The notes under the pieces were generated by a model. It was given only the letters and a program-made list of their open reading frames with translations, ran no database searches and was not told the origin of the DNA. 64,000 nucleotides of DNA from contig QEVL01000020.1 of assembly GCA_003577305.1 (NCBI GenBank), forward strand, positions 1-64,000, read 5' to 3'. Both the position numbers and the translations under genes were made by a program. This DNA comes from Burkholderiales bacterium (GTDB taxonomy: Bacteria; Pseudomonadota; Gammaproteobacteria; Burkholderiales; Burkholderiaceae_E). Positions within the stretch are counted from its first letter, which is position 1; every line of letters begins with the position of its first letter. Below are positions 22,445-34,267 of the stretch, one piece after another.

Positions 22445-24097
22445 ATGAACAACGTTGCCGAATCGACAGGCGGAGCCGCCGCCGGAACCTCGGGCGTCGA
22501 GGATGCGGAGGAACTCGTCTACGCGGTGCCCGACACCGCGCCAGGCGGACTGCAGCGCGTGGACACCCGGCGCCTGCTCAAGGGGATGTTCGTTGCCGAG
22601 CTCGACCGCCCCTGGTCCGACACGCCGCTGCCCCATAGCGGGCTGCTGGTCGACACCGACGAGGAGTTGCAGGCGGTCCGCCACTATTGCCAGTTCGTGA
22701 TGGTCGACCCGGCCCGATCCTCGGGTGAACTGGTGGCCGCGATCCGCGCCGCGGCGGTCCTCTCGGCAGACGCAGCGCCCGACGACGACGACGCCTGGTT
22801 CCGGTGCAGCCCGGGCGCGAACGAGGGTGCCGCCGAAGACCCGCAAGGTGGCAGCCGGCGGCATTCGGCCCGGCTTGGGGAACCGGCGAAACCGCGCGAC
22901 GACGTCCATCCGAGGGAGGCGACGCGCGCAAGGATCCTTCGGCTGGTGCGCGAAGGAGAACAGGGCGCACCGCAGCCCCGGGGCGCGCTCTCGCAGGTGC
23001 GACGCTGGTTCGGCATCGGCCGCACCGGCAGCGCCGACGACGCCTCCGAGACCGGCATGCCGCGGCAAAGGCACGCACTGCAGGCGCTGCGCGACGCCTG
23101 GGGCGAGGCCATCGGCGCCTGCGACTACGGCGAAGGCACACCGATCCGCGAAGCGATCACGCTGGCACGACCGGTCCATGCGCGGCTGGTCGGGGCCGCC
23201 GAAACGGCGATCCGGCAGGTTCGGCAAGGCACGGCACTCGCGTTCGAGCCACTGGCCGAGGCAGCCGACGCGCTTGCGGCCAGCCTTGCAAGCGCTCCCG
23301 ATGCGATGCGCTGGCTCGAGGCGGTCTACGCGGACAATGCTCCGGCACCGCATCACGCGACCGGTGTCGCGGTACGCCTGGCCGACTTCGGCCGCGCGCT
23401 CGGCATGGCGCATGCGGCACTGCGCGAACTCGCGCTGATCGGGCTGCTCGCCGACGTCGGCAAGGCTCTGCTGCCTCGCGAGGTGCTCGGGCACCCCGGC
23501 GTGCTCAAGCCGAGCGATTACGCGCTGATGAAGCAGCACGTCACGATCGGGCTGGACATCCTGTCGCGCGCAGACGCGGTTCCCGAAGCGGTGACACGCG
23601 GCATCGCCGAACACCATGAACGGCTCGATGGCTCGGGATACCCGCGCGGGCTGCGCGGGCAGGCGGTCGGGCTCTACGGGCGGATGGCGGCGATCGTCGA
23701 CACCTACTGCGCGCTCACCGCCGCGCGCGCCTATGCCAACCCGCTGTCTGCCGACGACGCGCTGTCGGCGCTGCACGAATGGTCGGGCACGCTCTTCTGC
23801 CGCAACCTGGTCGAGCAGTTCATCCTGGCCAACGGGGCCTTCCCGGTCGGCACGATGGTCGAACTGCAGACCGGCGAGATCGCGGCGGTCGTCGATCGCC
23901 GGCCCGGCAGCCGGCTGCAGCCGAAGCTGGTCGTGATGACCGCGGCCGACAAGGGGCCCCTGCGGCTCGCCCCTGGCCGGTCGGCGCTGCGCAACCCGCA
24001 GCAGTCGGGTCAGGGCGCGCAGGTGCGCATCGCGCGCGGCCTGCCGGCGGGCGCATTCGGAATGCGCCTGAAGGACTACTACGCGATGCCGGCGTGA
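22445..24097 (+). CDS. HD-GYP-type protein with DUF3391 N-terminus, altered HD motif (copy 1)
   Basis: A 550-residue cytoplasmic protein. Residues about 38-90 form a DUF3391-like domain ([16 protein letters not shown]). A long acidic, poorly conserved linker follows, and an HD-GYP domain sits near residues 300-440. The GYP part is intact ([17 protein letters not shown]), as are the first His (HHATG) and the middle His (MKQHVTIG). The central HD of LLHDIGK, however, is LLADVGK. HD-GYP domains hydrolyse cyclic di-GMP; loss of this metal-ligand His could make it a sensor, which is an inference. It ends 193 bases before ahcY. A paralogue lies at 27598. Confidence 0.85.
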   Translation: MNNVAESTGGAAAGTSGVEDAEELVYAVPDTAPGGLQRVDTRRLLKGMFVAELDRPWSDTPLPHSGLLVDTDEELQAVRHYCQFVMVDPARSSGELVAAIRAAAVLSADAAPDDDDAWFRCSPGANEGAAEDPQGGSRRHSARLGEPAKPRDDVHPREATRARILRLVREGEQGAPQPRGALSQVRRWFGIGRTGSADDASETGMPRQRHALQALRDAWGEAIGACDYGEGTPIREAITLARPVHARLVGAAETAIRQVRQGTALAFEPLAEAADALAASLASAPDAMRWLEAVYADNAPAPHHATGVAVRLADFGRALGMAHAALRELALIGLLADVGKALLPREVLGHPGVLKPSDYALMKQHVTIGLDILSRADAVPEAVTRGIAEHHERLDGSGYPRGLRGQAVGLYGRMAAIVDTYCALTAARAYANPLSADDALSALHEWSGTLFCRNLVEQFILANGAFPVGTMVELQTGEIAAVVDRRPGSRLQPKLVVMTAADKGPLRLAPGRSALRNPQQSGQGAQVRIARGLPAGAFGMRLKDYYAMPA

Positions 24098-24109
24098 ACG
24101 CGGTCCGGA

Positions 24110-24115
24110 TATAAT
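24110..24115 (+). promoter_or_regulatory. Probable -10 element of ahcY
   Basis: TATAAT within GGATATAATCCGCG. A start site about 7 bases further on would fall right at the first base of the SAH riboswitch (24125), which supports it. No strong -35 box is visible (TGCCGG at the right distance). Confidence 0.65.
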
Positions 24116-24124
24116 CCGCGCGAT

Positions 24125-24208
24125 CCCGAGGAGCGCTGCAACGGGTTCCGGCCCCGCCGGAGCCGCCAGGCTCGGGACTCTTCCCCTGTTGCAACGGCGC
24201 TCGTTGAA
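24125..24208 (+). promoter_or_regulatory. S-adenosylhomocysteine (SAH) riboswitch
   Basis: The sequence fits the SAH riboswitch. The P1 helix is formed by GAGCGC (24131-24136) with GCGCTC (24197-24202), extended by TGCAAC (24137-24142) with GTTGCA (24188-24193) across a small bulge. A GC-rich P2 hairpin is centred on GGCCCCGCC. A pseudoknot pairs CCCGAG (24125-24130) with CTCGGG (24171-24176). The conserved GCCAGGCTCGG and the closing GCTCGTTGAA are present. This class turns genes on when SAH builds up and typically precedes ahcY, which begins at 24291. Confidence 0.93.
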
Positions 24209-24290
24209 CCGTGATCCGCACGGCCGACGAGCGCACGGCAGCACCGGCGCCCGCAGCGGCCCCGGCGGATCGCCCTTTGATGGAGTGACC

Positions 24291-25712
<1,422 letters not shown>

Positions 25713-25728
25713 CGCGGACGCGCGCGAC

Positions 25729-26529
25729 GTGCCGGCAGTGGCCGCGTCGCCGCGCGCCGCCACCGCGACACCGATCGTGCGCGCGGACCAGCTCCTCGTC
25801 GCGCGCGGCCTCGCGGCATCGCGGGCGCGCGCGCGCGAACTGATCGAGGCCGGCGCGGTGCGCGCGCGCATCGGCGGCTGCGAGCAGGTGCTGCGCAAGG
25901 CCTCGACCGAACTCGCCGACGACACGCCGTTGTCGGTGGCCGAGGGCGCCGGGCTGCGCTACGCCTCGCGGGGCGGGCTGAAGCTGGCCGGCGCGCTCGC
26001 GCGCGCCGGCGTCGACGCGCGCGGCCTCGTCTGCCTCGATCTCGGCCAGAGCACCGGGGGCTTCACCGACTGCCTGCTGCAGGCCGGCGCGCTGCGCGTG
26101 GTCGGCGTCGACGTCGGGCACGGCCAGTTGCGCGAGCAGTTGCGCCGTGACCCGAGGGTCCAGGTCTTCGAGGGCGTCAACGTGCGCGCGCTCGCGCCGG
26201 CGACGCTCGGCGCAGCCTTCCCGCCAGCAGGCTTCGACCTCGTGGTGGCCGACCTCAGCTTCATTTCGCTGGCGCATGCGCTGGCGCCGGCCCTGGCGCT
26301 GGCGCGCCCCGGCGCCCGGCTGATCGCGCTGGTCAAGCCGCAGTTCGAGGTCGGGCCGGGTGGCGTCGGCCGCGACGGCATCGTGCGCGACCCCGCACTT
26401 TACGAGGACGTCCGGCACAGGATCTGCGACGCTGCGGCGGCCGCCGGCTGGACGGTCGACGACTGGTTCGAAAGCCCGATCCGCGGCGGCGACGGCAACC
26501 GTGAATTCCTCCTGTGCGCACGCAAATGA
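25729..26529 (+). CDS. TlyA-family rRNA ribose methyltransferase (S4 + FtsJ domains)
   Basis: A 266-residue protein with an N-terminal S4 RNA-binding domain (RADQLLVARGLAASRARARE, residues 18-37) and an FtsJ/RrmJ methyltransferase domain. The latter shows CLDLGQSTGGFTDCLLQ as the S-adenosylmethionine site and VVADLSFISL. TlyA proteins methylate cytidine 2'-OH in ribosomal RNA; some homologues are mis-described as haemolysins. GTG start at 25729, 16 bases after ahcY; its stop overlaps the metF start (ATGA). It joins the methyl-cycle operon, being an S-adenosylhomocysteine producer. Confidence 0.88.
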   Translation: MPAVAASPRAATATPIVRADQLLVARGLAASRARARELIEAGAVRARIGGCEQVLRKASTELADDTPLSVAEGAGLRYASRGGLKLAGALARAGVDARGLVCLDLGQSTGGFTDCLLQAGALRVVGVDVGHGQLREQLRRDPRVQVFEGVNVRALAPATLGAAFPPAGFDLVVADLSFISLAHALAPALALARPGARLIALVKPQFEVGPGGVGRDGIVRDPALYEDVRHRICDAAAAAGWTVDDWFESPIRGGDGNREFLLCARK

Positions 26530-27374
26530 CGAAACCTTCCGATCCCGCCCTGAGCTTCGAGTTCTTTCCGCCCAACACGCCCGAGGGCGCCGCCCGGCTG
26601 CGCGAGGTGCGCGCGCGACTGGCCGCGTTCGCGCCCGAGTTCCTGAGCGTCACCTATGGCGCCGGCGGCGCCACGCGCGACAAGACGCTCGCCACCGTGC
26701 TCGAGATCCTGGCGGAGAAACACACCGTGGCACCGCACCTGTCGTGCGTCGGCGCCACGCGCGAGTCGGTGCGCGAACTGCTCGCGCTGTATCGCGGGCA
26801 CGGCATCCGGCGGCTGGTCGCACTGCGCGGCGACGTGCCCTCCGGCATGCGCGAACCGGGCGATTTTCGCCACGCGAGCGACCTGGTCGCGTTCGTGCGC
26901 GCCGAAACCGCCGACTGGTTCCACCTGGAGGTCGCCGCATATCCCGAGATGCACCCGCAGGCGCGCAGCCCGCGCGACGACCTCGAGGCCTTCGCGGTGA
27001 AGGTGCGCGCCGGCGCCGACTCGGCGATCACGCAGTACTTCTTCAACGCCGACGCGTACCTGCGCTTTCGCGACGACGCGCGCCGGATCGGCATCGACGT
27101 ACCGATCGTTCCGGGCATCATGCCGATCGCCAACTTCACCCAGCTCGCGCGCTTCTCCGACGCCTGCGGCGCCGAGATTCCGCGCTGGATCCGGCTGCGG
27201 CTCGCTTCCTTCGGCGACGACATCGAGGCGATCCGCGAGTTCGGCGTCGAAGTGGTGGCCGCGATGTGCCGGCGCCTGCTCGCCGAGGGCGTGCCGGGGC
27301 TGCACTTCTACACGCTGAACCAGAGCGCGGCCGCCGTCCGGGTGCTCGAAGCGATCGGGCTCGCACGCGGCTAG
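26526..27374 (+). CDS. metF: 5,10-methylenetetrahydrofolate reductase
   Basis: MetF is the FAD enzyme that reduces methylene-THF to 5-methyl-THF for methionine synthesis. The 282-residue product begins with SFEFFPPNTPEG, has SVTYGAGGATRD, the RLVALRGDVP segment, and ADSAITQYFFNADAYLRF followed by VPGIMPI. Length is usual for bacterial MetF. It is translationally coupled to the tlyA-like gene and so placed under the SAH riboswitch if the operon is continuous. Confidence 0.96.
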   Translation: MTKPSDPALSFEFFPPNTPEGAARLREVRARLAAFAPEFLSVTYGAGGATRDKTLATVLEILAEKHTVAPHLSCVGATRESVRELLALYRGHGIRRLVALRGDVPSGMREPGDFRHASDLVAFVRAETADWFHLEVAAYPEMHPQARSPRDDLEAFAVKVRAGADSAITQYFFNADAYLRFRDDARRIGIDVPIVPGIMPIANFTQLARFSDACGAEIPRWIRLRLASFGDDIEAIREFGVEVVAAMCRRLLAEGVPGLHFYTLNQSAAAVRVLEAIGLARG

Positions 27375-27388
27375 GCAGCGCGGCTGCC
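27374..27388 (+). terminator. Hairpin at the end of metF
   Basis: GGCAGC-GCG-GCTGCC, a perfect 6-bp stem starting on the last base of the metF stop codon. No T-run follows. It probably marks the end of the ahcY operon, though Rho would be needed. Confidence 0.35.
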
Positions 27389-27597
27389 CGCCATGACGCG
27401 GGCAACCATGGCTGCCCGGAGCGGCGGGCGGCAGGGCGCCGCCGATGGCGATCCGCTGTCCGCTCGTCGGCTGCTGTTGCCGTGGCCGCTAAGCGCACGG
27501 CCCCCGCGTTGGTCGGGCGGGGCGAGCGTGGCTACCATGAATCCGGTCCCCGAACCCGATTCGCGCATGCCTGCCGGCATGCCCGACGCTCACCGAG

Positions 27598-29181
27598 ATG
27601 CCAGCCAGCCCGCAGTCTTCCGGCGCCGTTCCGGCCACGCGCTACCAGATTCCGGCCGACAGCCTGCAGCGCGGCATGTACGTGGCAGAGCTCGATCGGC
27701 CCTGGCTCGACACGCCGTTCCTGCTGCAGGGTTTTCGCGTGGACAGCCAGATCGAACTGGACACGCTGCGCCGCTATTGCCGCTACGTCTACGTCGATCC
27801 GGAACTCTCGGACGTCGGCCTCGCCGAGGCGATCCGCAACGCGGAACTGAGCGACCATCCGTTCGAGCCGCCGTCGGAGGCCAGCGCGGACGGCCCGCTG
27901 CGCTTCGACACCGTGCTCGACGCGCGCAGCCGGCGCCAGGAACTGCCGCCGCGCCCGGTGCGCATCCGCTCGGACCTGAAGATCAGCAACCGGACCCGCG
28001 AGCGCTTCCGCCAGTTCATCAAGGCGACCGCGGTGGCCGACGACGCGGCGGGCACGCGCTCGTCGCGGCTCGGGCGTGCGTTCGGCTGGCTGCGCACCCT
28101 GCTGGGCGACGACGCGATTCCCGACGACACGCACGCCTCGCTCGCGCAGGTGCGCGAGGCAATCCGCGCGCAACTCGCCCCGGAAGCGCGGCTGCGCCGC
28201 TACGTCGACCGCGCTGCGGTCGCCGACGAACTGCCGCGCGCACGCCAGGCCTGGGCCAGCGCGTCGCGCCAGCTGCGGGCGATCGCCGCCTGCGTGCGCG
28301 AACGCCGCGCTCCCGACACGATCGAGTTCGGGCGCGCGATCGACGAGGTGGTCGACAGCATGATCGACAACCCCGACGCGCTGATGTGGGTGGCGCGGCT
28401 CGACGAGGACGAGCGCGATGCGAGCTCGCACGGACTGAAGGTCGCGCTGTACCTGGTCGCGCTCGGGCGCCACCTCGGGCTGCCGCGCCGCGAACTCGCC
28501 CATCTGGCCGCGATCGGCATGCTCGCCGACGTCGGCAAGGCGCTGCTGCCGCAGGCGCTGCTCGACAAGCCCGGCATGCTCACGCCGGCCGAGCACAACG
28601 TGATCAAGGAACACGTGCGCCTCGGCCTCGAGGCGCTGCGCCGCGACATGCGCCTGCCGCGCGCGGTCGAGGCAGGCATCGCGCAACACCACGAGCGGCT
28701 CGACGGCACCGGCTACCCCAAGGGGCTCAGGGGCGACGAGATCGGCATCCACGGTCGCATGGCTGCGATCGCCGACAGCTTCGCCGCGCTGGTGGCGATC
28801 CGCGCCTACGCGAACGCGTCGGCGCCGCAGGATGCGCTGATGAACCTCTACGAGTGGGCCGGCAGTTCGTTCGACGAAGCACTGGTCGAGCAGTTCGTCC
28901 AGGCGGTCGGACTGTTCCCGGTGGGCAGCCTGGTCGAACTGTCCACCGGCGAAGTGGCGGTCGTGCTCGCCCACAATCGGGTGCATCGCCTCGAACCACG
29001 GGTGATGGTGCTCACCGGCCCCGACAAGGCGCCGATCGTCGCGCCGTTCGAGCGCGACCTGCTGGCGACGGCGAAGGATCGCGAGTACGGCCAGGTGCGC
29101 ATCGTGCGCGGGCTGGCCGACGGCGCGTACGGCCTGAGGCCCGCCACGCAACTGGGCGACGCGACACTCACTGGCGCGTGA
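27598..29181 (+). CDS. HD-GYP-type protein with DUF3391 N-terminus, altered HD motif (copy 2)
   Basis: A 527-residue paralogue of the protein at 22445. It has the same DUF3391-like start ([16 protein letters not shown]), a basic middle region, and an HD-GYP domain with [24 protein letters not shown] and QHHERLDGTGYPKGLRGDE. As in copy 1, the His of the HD doublet is Ala while the other ligand positions remain. The C-terminal VGSLVELSTGEVAVVL domain is also shared. It overlaps the convergent cyclo-ligase gene by 14 bases. Role in cyclic di-GMP turnover or sensing is inferred from family. Confidence 0.87.
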   Translation: MPASPQSSGAVPATRYQIPADSLQRGMYVAELDRPWLDTPFLLQGFRVDSQIELDTLRRYCRYVYVDPELSDVGLAEAIRNAELSDHPFEPPSEASADGPLRFDTVLDARSRRQELPPRPVRIRSDLKISNRTRERFRQFIKATAVADDAAGTRSSRLGRAFGWLRTLLGDDAIPDDTHASLAQVREAIRAQLAPEARLRRYVDRAAVADELPRARQAWASASRQLRAIAACVRERRAPDTIEFGRAIDEVVDSMIDNPDALMWVARLDEDERDASSHGLKVALYLVALGRHLGLPRRELAHLAAIGMLADVGKALLPQALLDKPGMLTPAEHNVIKEHVRLGLEALRRDMRLPRAVEAGIAQHHERLDGTGYPKGLRGDEIGIHGRMAAIADSFAALVAIRAYANASAPQDALMNLYEWAGSSFDEALVEQFVQAVGLFPVGSLVELSTGEVAVVLAHNRVHRLEPRVMVLTGPDKAPIVAPFERDLLATAKDREYGQVRIVRGLADGAYGLRPATQLGDATLTGA

Positions 29182-29794
29182 TCGTGCGCGTCTCGGTGAC
29201 GATCGCCGTCATCGGCCGATCGTGGCCGGCCGCCTCGAAGCCCGGGAGCTCGCAGCCATCGTAGGCGACGCCGATTGCCGGCAACGCGCGCGCGGCCAGC
29301 GTGCGGTCGTAATGGCCGCCCCCGTAACCGAGCCGATAGCCGCGCAGGTCGAACCCCACGCACGGCACGATGAGCAGCGTGGGCGCGAGCAGCACGAACG
29401 GCTCGGGCAGTGCGATGCCGAAGGCCGCCGGGCGCATCGTCGCCGCCGGCGTCCAGCACCCGTATTCGAGCGCGCCGTCGCCGGCGGCCACGCGCGGCAG
29501 CGCGATTGCGTGTCCGGCACGATGCCAGCCGGCCATCGATTCGCGCAGGTCGGGTTCGCCGCGCACCGGCCAGTACGCGCCGAGCACCACGCGCTCGGCG
29601 GCAGGACGCGCGGAGAACCACGCCTGGAGCCACGCTTCGAGCCGGGCCGCGATCGCCGCATCGGCCGCGCGGCGCACCGGCGCGTCCATCGATCGGCGCC
29701 ACGCGATCAGCGTGTTGCGCGCAGCGCGACGCTCGGATTCGTCGCCGATGCTGCGTGTTATGCTCGCCTCAGGGTTTCGGGTCGTGTCGTTCAT
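29168..29794 (-). CDS. fthC: 5-formyltetrahydrofolate cyclo-ligase
   Basis: This enzyme uses ATP to convert 5-formyl-THF into 5,10-methenyl-THF, rescuing a dead-end folate. The 208-residue protein (start ATG 29794, MNDTTRNPEAS) shows ARNTLIAWRR with the substrate-binding basic residues and the nucleotide motif GYRLGYGGGHYDRTL near the C-terminus. An upstream in-frame start would add 19 unrelated residues and overlap slt. It is convergent with the second HD-GYP gene and divergent from slt. It fits with metF in one-carbon metabolism. Confidence 0.92.
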   Translation of the reverse strand: MNDTTRNPEASITRSIGDESERRAARNTLIAWRRSMDAPVRRAADAAIAARLEAWLQAWFSARPAAERVVLGAYWPVRGEPDLRESMAGWHRAGHAIALPRVAAGDGALEYGCWTPAATMRPAAFGIALPEPFVLLAPTLLIVPCVGFDLRGYRLGYGGGHYDRTLAARALPAIGVAYDGCELPGFEAAGHDRPMTAIVTETRTITRQ

Positions 29795-29842
29795 GCAGCG
29801 TTCGCTGCGACGATGCCTGAAGTGCGTAGTGAGTCGTCGGCG

Positions 29843-31804
29843 ATGAAACACCGTATCGCGCTAGCCGCGATTGTAGGGCTGATCGGCGCGTGCACGCTGG
29901 CGCCGGTGCAGGCCAGCAAGCGCCCGGCGGCGCGCGTTGCCGCAACGATGAGCGCCGACGAAGCGCTGGTCGCGGCGCGCGAGGCTTTCGTGCGCAACGA
30001 CCTCCCCCGTTTCGCGGCCGCAGCCGCGCAGGCCGACGGCCACCCGCTTGCCGAGTATCTCGGGTTCTGGCGGCTTCACCTGCAGCTGCAGGCGCCGCTC
30101 GCCGAAGCGACGCCCGGTGCGTCCGACGCCGCGATCCGCCGTTTCATCGATCGACATGCCGGCACGCTCGTGGCCGACCTGATGCGTCGCGACTGGCTGC
30201 TCGACCTCGGCCGCCGCGGCCAGTGGAGCGAGTTCGACCGCGAATACGCGAAGTGGGTGCTGCGCGACGACGACGAAGTCCACTGCCTGGCGTCGCTCGG
30301 GCACCTGCAGCGCGGCGAGCCGGCGCCCGATGCGCGCGAACTCGTGTTCTCGGTGCGTCGCCTCGGCGACGGCTGCGGCGCGCTGTTCGACGCCATGGCG
30401 ACTTCGGGCGCGCTGCAGCCCGCCGACCTGCGTGCCCGGCTGCGCGTGGCAATCGAAACCAACGGAGCAGAAACCATCCGGCGCACGGCTGCGGCATCGG
30501 GCCTCGCCAGCGCCGCGGTCGAGACCGCGCTGTCGAAGCCCTCGCGCGCGCTCGCGCAGGCTCCCGACAGCGAAATCGCACTGATCGCGCTCAGCCGGCT
30601 GGCGCGCAACGACCCGGCCGCCGCTGCACAGAAACTGCAGGCCGGCGTGGCCGCGCTGCGCGGCGAAGACCTCGATTTCGCCTGGTCGCAGGTCGCAGCG
30701 GCCGGCATGCGGCGCCTCGCCCCCGAGTCGCTCGACTGGACGCGGCTGGCACTGAACGCGCCGGCCACCGACGAGACCTGGGCATGGCTCGCGCGCGCCG
30801 CACTGCGCGCGCAAGACTGGAGCACGCTGCGCGCGGTGGTCGGACGCATGTCCGAAGCCGGCCGGCGCGATCCGGCCTGGATCTACTGGACCGCGCGCGC
30901 CATGCGCGAAGCCGGCGAATCGGCCGGCGCCGAAGCGCTGCTGCGCACGCTGGCCGGCAACTTCGGTTTCTACGGACAGCTCGCCGCCGAGGATCTCGGC
31001 CGGCTCACCACCACGCCGCCGCGCGCGGCCGCGCCCACCGAGGCCGAACTCGCCGAGCCGGCACGCAATGCCGGCTTCGCCCGCGCGCTCGAGTTCTACC
31101 GGCTCGGACTGCGGTTCGAGGGCAATCGCGAATGGAATTTCCAGCTGCGCGGCATGAACGATCGCCAGCTGCTCGCGGCAGCCGCATGGGCCTGCCAGCG
31201 CGAGGTGCTCGATCGCTGCGTCAACACCGCCGACCGCACCGCGGCCGAACACGATTTCCGGCTGCGCTTCGTCTCGCCGTTCCTCGACGAGCTCGAACCG
31301 GTGGCAGCCGAGCGCGGGCTCGACCCGGCCTGGATCTACGGGCTGATCCGCCAGGAATCGCGCTTCGTCATGGATGCCCGTTCCTGGGCGGGCGCGCAGG
31401 GCCTGATGCAGATCATGCCCGCGACCGCGCGCTGGATCGCGCGCAAGCTCGGCGAGCGCGACTTCCGCGTCCAGCAGTTGCACGACCTGTCCACCAACCT
31501 GCGCTTCGGCACTTTCTACCTGCGCAGCGTGCTCGATGACCTCGAAGGCTCGCCGGTGCTCGCGTCGGCCGCCTACAACGCCGGTCCGGGGCGGCCGCGC
31601 AACTGGCGCTCGACGCTGCCGCACCCGGTCGAGGGAGCGATCTTCGCCGAGATCATCCCGTTCAACGAAACGCGCGACTACGTGAAGAAGGTGCTGTCGA
31701 ACGCGGTTTTCTACGCGGCGCTGTTCTCGGGCGAACCGCAGTCGCTGAAGGCGCGGCTGGGCCGCATCACCCCGCAACCCGCCTCGCCCAGCGAGCTTCC
31801 CTGA
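29843..31804 (+). CDS. slt: Soluble-type lytic murein transglycosylase
   Basis: A 653-residue periplasmic enzyme that cleaves peptidoglycan to 1,6-anhydromuropeptides. The signal peptide ([17 protein letters not shown]) ends in a possible lipobox IGAC, so it may be a lipoprotein. A long alpha-superhelical U/L region follows. The C-terminal GH23 domain has the catalytic Glu in [28 protein letters not shown] and [16 protein letters not shown]. Start ATG 29843, divergent from the cyclo-ligase. It leads a row with the NDUFA9-like gene and cca. Confidence 0.93.
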   Translation: MKHRIALAAIVGLIGACTLAPVQASKRPAARVAATMSADEALVAAREAFVRNDLPRFAAAAAQADGHPLAEYLGFWRLHLQLQAPLAEATPGASDAAIRRFIDRHAGTLVADLMRRDWLLDLGRRGQWSEFDREYAKWVLRDDDEVHCLASLGHLQRGEPAPDARELVFSVRRLGDGCGALFDAMATSGALQPADLRARLRVAIETNGAETIRRTAAASGLASAAVETALSKPSRALAQAPDSEIALIALSRLARNDPAAAAQKLQAGVAALRGEDLDFAWSQVAAAGMRRLAPESLDWTRLALNAPATDETWAWLARAALRAQDWSTLRAVVGRMSEAGRRDPAWIYWTARAMREAGESAGAEALLRTLAGNFGFYGQLAAEDLGRLTTTPPRAAAPTEAELAEPARNAGFARALEFYRLGLRFEGNREWNFQLRGMNDRQLLAAAAWACQREVLDRCVNTADRTAAEHDFRLRFVSPFLDELEPVAAERGLDPAWIYGLIRQESRFVMDARSWAGAQGLMQIMPATARWIARKLGERDFRVQQLHDLSTNLRFGTFYLRSVLDDLEGSPVLASAAYNAGPGRPRNWRSTLPHPVEGAIFAEIIPFNETRDYVKKVLSNAVFYAALFSGEPQSLKARLGRITPQPASPSELP

Positions 31805-31816
31805 CCGCGCACCTGC

Positions 31817-32782
31817 ATGGCCCATGCGCGCATCCTGCTGATCGGCGGCTCCGGCTTCATCGGCACGCAACTCGCCGCCCGCCTGGCCGCCGCCGGCAAG
31901 CGGGTGACGGTGCCCACCCGCCGCCACGAACGCGCCCGGCACCTGCTGCCGCTGCCCACGGTCGACGTGGTCGAGGCCGACGTGCACGACGAAGCGCAGT
32001 TGCGCCAACTGGTGGCGCAGGCCGACGCGGTCGTCAACCTGGCCGGCATCCTGCACGACCGCCGCGGTTCGCCCTGGGGCCCCGGGTTCGACGCCGCGCA
32101 CGTGCGCCTGCCGGCGAAGATCGCTGCCGCCTGCGGGCACTGCGGCGTGCGCCGGCTGCTGCACATGTCGGCGCTCGGGGCGCGCGAAAGCGGCGAACAG
32201 TCGCTGCCGTCGATGTACCTGCGCTCGAAGGCCGCCGGAGAACGCGCGGTGCGCGAAGGTGCTGCCCCCGACTGGACGATCTTCCGGCCCTCGGTCGTGT
32301 TCGGACCCGGCGACCGCTTCCTGAACCTGTTCGCGCAGCTGCAGGCCTGGCTGCCGGCAATCCCGCTCGGGCGCGCCGAGGCACGCTTGCAGCCGGTGTT
32401 CGTCGGCGACGTCGCGCAGGCGTTCGTCAACGCGCTCGACCTGCCGGCCACGCATCGCGGCTGCTACGAACTCGCCGGTCCCGAGGTCTTCACGCTGCGC
32501 GAACTGGTCGCGCTCGCCGGCCGGCATTGCGGCCACCGGCGCCCGATCATCGCGCTGCCCGACGCACCGGCGCGCCTGCAGGCGGCGCTGCTCGAGTTCG
32601 CACCCGGGCCCACGCTGATGTCGCGCGACAACTTCGACTCGATGGCGATCGACAACGTCGCCAGCGGCCTGGTCGCGCCCGAGCTCGGGCTGGCGCTCAC
32701 GCCGCTGGGCGCGATCGCGCCGTCGTACCTGCGCCGCGGACCGGCCCGCCTCGGCATCGAGCGCATGCGCGCGCGTCGCTGA
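31817..32782 (+). CDS. NDUFA9-like (complex I assembly type) NAD(P)-binding epimerase-family protein
   Basis: A 321-residue atypical short-chain dehydrogenase with the N-terminal nucleotide motif [19 protein letters not shown]. It carries NLAGILHDR, the YLRSK version of the YxxxK motif (residues 134-138) and [14 protein letters not shown]. Bacterial relatives of the complex I accessory subunit NDUFA9 have this pattern and commonly lie between slt and cca. Enzymatic activity is not known. It begins 12 bases after slt. Confidence 0.83.
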   Translation: MAHARILLIGGSGFIGTQLAARLAAAGKRVTVPTRRHERARHLLPLPTVDVVEADVHDEAQLRQLVAQADAVVNLAGILHDRRGSPWGPGFDAAHVRLPAKIAAACGHCGVRRLLHMSALGARESGEQSLPSMYLRSKAAGERAVREGAAPDWTIFRPSVVFGPGDRFLNLFAQLQAWLPAIPLGRAEARLQPVFVGDVAQAFVNALDLPATHRGCYELAGPEVFTLRELVALAGRHCGHRRPIIALPDAPARLQAALLEFAPGPTLMSRDNFDSMAIDNVASGLVAPELGLALTPLGAIAPSYLRRGPARLGIERMRARR

Positions 32783-32817
32783 GTCGCGCAGCCCTTGCGC
32801 ACGCGGCCCGCCGCCCG

Positions 32818-34062
32818 ATGAAGATCTACTGCGTCGGCGGCGCGGTGCGCGACGAGCTGCTCGGGCTGCCGGTGAAAGACCACGACTGGGTCGTCGTGGG
32901 TGCCACGCCCGAAATGCTGATCGAGCGCGGCTTCCAGCCGGTCGGCCGCGACTTCCCGGTGTTCCTGCACCCGCAGACGCACGAGGAATACGCGCTCGCG
33001 CGCACCGAGCGCAAGACCGCACCCGGCTATCGCGGCTTCGCGGTGCACTACGCGCCCGACGTCACTCTCGAAGACGACCTGCTGCGCCGCGACCTCACGA
33101 TCAACGCGATGGCGCGCGACGCCGACGGCGCGCTGATCGACCCCCACGGCGGGCTCGCCGACCTGCGCGCCGGCATCCTGCGCCACGTCGGCCCCGCGTT
33201 CGCCGAAGATCCGGTGCGCATCCTGCGCGTGGCGCGCTTCGCGGCACGCTTCGACCGCTTCGCCGTGGCCCCGCAGACGATGACGCTGATGCGACGCATG
33301 GTCGGGCACGGCGAGGTCGACGCGCTGGTTCCCGAGCGCGTCTGGCAGGAACTGTCGCGCGGGCTCATGGAGCGGCATCCGTCGCGGATGTTCGCGGTGC
33401 TGCGCGACTGCGGCGCGCTGGCGCGCATCGTTCCGGAAGTCGACCGCCTGTGGGGCGTGCCGCAGCCGCCCGAGCACCACCCGGAGATCGACACCGGCGT
33501 GCACGTGATGATGGCGATCGACCATGCCGCGGCCACCGGAGCACGGCTGGCGGTGCGCTTCGCGACGCTGCTGCACGACGTCGGCAAGGGCACGACGCCG
33601 CGCGAGCAGTGGCCGCATCACCCCGGGCACGAAAAGCGCTCGGCGCCGCTGGTCGACGCAGTGTGCGAGCGGCTGCGCGTGCCGGTGGAGTGTCGCGACC
33701 TGGCGCTGCTGGTCGCGCGCGAACACGAACTGATGCACCGCGCGCTCGAGCTGCGTGCGGGCACCCTCACCCGGCTGCTCGAGCGGCTCGACGTGCTGCG
33801 CAGGCCGCAGCGGCTCGACGACCTGATCGCGGCCTGCGAGTGCGACTGGCGCGGCCGGCTCGGCTTCGGCGAGCGTGCGTGGCCACAGGCCGAACGCCTG
33901 CGCCTGGCCGCGCAGGCGATGCGCGCGGTCGACGCCGGCGCGATCGCTGCCGCGCACGCCGGCTCCACCGCCGGCCTGCGCGAGGCGATCCACGCCGCGC
34001 GCGTCGCCGCGGTGGCGGCGGCAATCGCGGCTGCGCGCCGCGGCAGCGGCCGAGGCCGGTAA
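32818..34062 (+). CDS. cca: Multifunctional CCA-adding tRNA nucleotidyltransferase
   Basis: Adds or repairs the 3' CCA of tRNAs. The 414-residue class II enzyme starts [16 protein letters not shown] and has [10 protein letters not shown] with the catalytic Asp pair and RDLTINAMA. It also has [16 protein letters not shown] and a C-terminal HD domain ([11 protein letters not shown]) with phosphodiesterase activity in related bacteria. ATG 32818 gives the standard N-terminus. One base separates its stop from the convergent DUF2905 gene. Confidence 0.95.
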   Translation: MKIYCVGGAVRDELLGLPVKDHDWVVVGATPEMLIERGFQPVGRDFPVFLHPQTHEEYALARTERKTAPGYRGFAVHYAPDVTLEDDLLRRDLTINAMARDADGALIDPHGGLADLRAGILRHVGPAFAEDPVRILRVARFAARFDRFAVAPQTMTLMRRMVGHGEVDALVPERVWQELSRGLMERHPSRMFAVLRDCGALARIVPEVDRLWGVPQPPEHHPEIDTGVHVMMAIDHAAATGARLAVRFATLLHDVGKGTTPREQWPHHPGHEKRSAPLVDAVCERLRVPVECRDLALLVAREHELMHRALELRAGTLTRLLERLDVLRRPQRLDDLIAACECDWRGRLGFGERAWPQAERLRLAAQAMRAVDAGAIAAAHAGSTAGLREAIHAARVAAVAAAIAAARRGSGRGR

Positions 34063-34063
34063 T

Positions 34064-34258
34064 TCAGAGCAGCTTCGCGATCAGCGCCGCCAGCAGCGAC
34101 AGCAGCACGGTCGAGGCCAGCGGGATCGACCAGTCGCGCCCGAAGGCGCGAAACGCCAGGTCGCCGGGCAGCCGCCCGATGCCGAAGCGGCGCAGCAGCG
34201 GCATCAGCCCCGAGAACAGCAGCAGCGCGAGCACCACCACCAGCAGCCACTTGAACAT
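34064..34258 (-). CDS. DUF2905 small membrane protein
   Basis: A 64-residue protein with two hydrophobic helices (LLVVVLALLLFSGLMPLL and TVLLSLLAALIAKLL) flanking the conserved IGRLPGDLAFRAFGRDWSIPLAS. This is the DUF2905 pattern of a small inner-membrane protein without an assigned role. It lies nine bases downstream of the methyltransferase gene, so it is co-transcribed. Confidence 0.9.
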   Translation of the reverse strand: MFKWLLVVVLALLLFSGLMPLLRRFGIGRLPGDLAFRAFGRDWSIPLASTVLLSLLAALIAKLL

Positions 34259-34267
34259 CGCGGCCTC

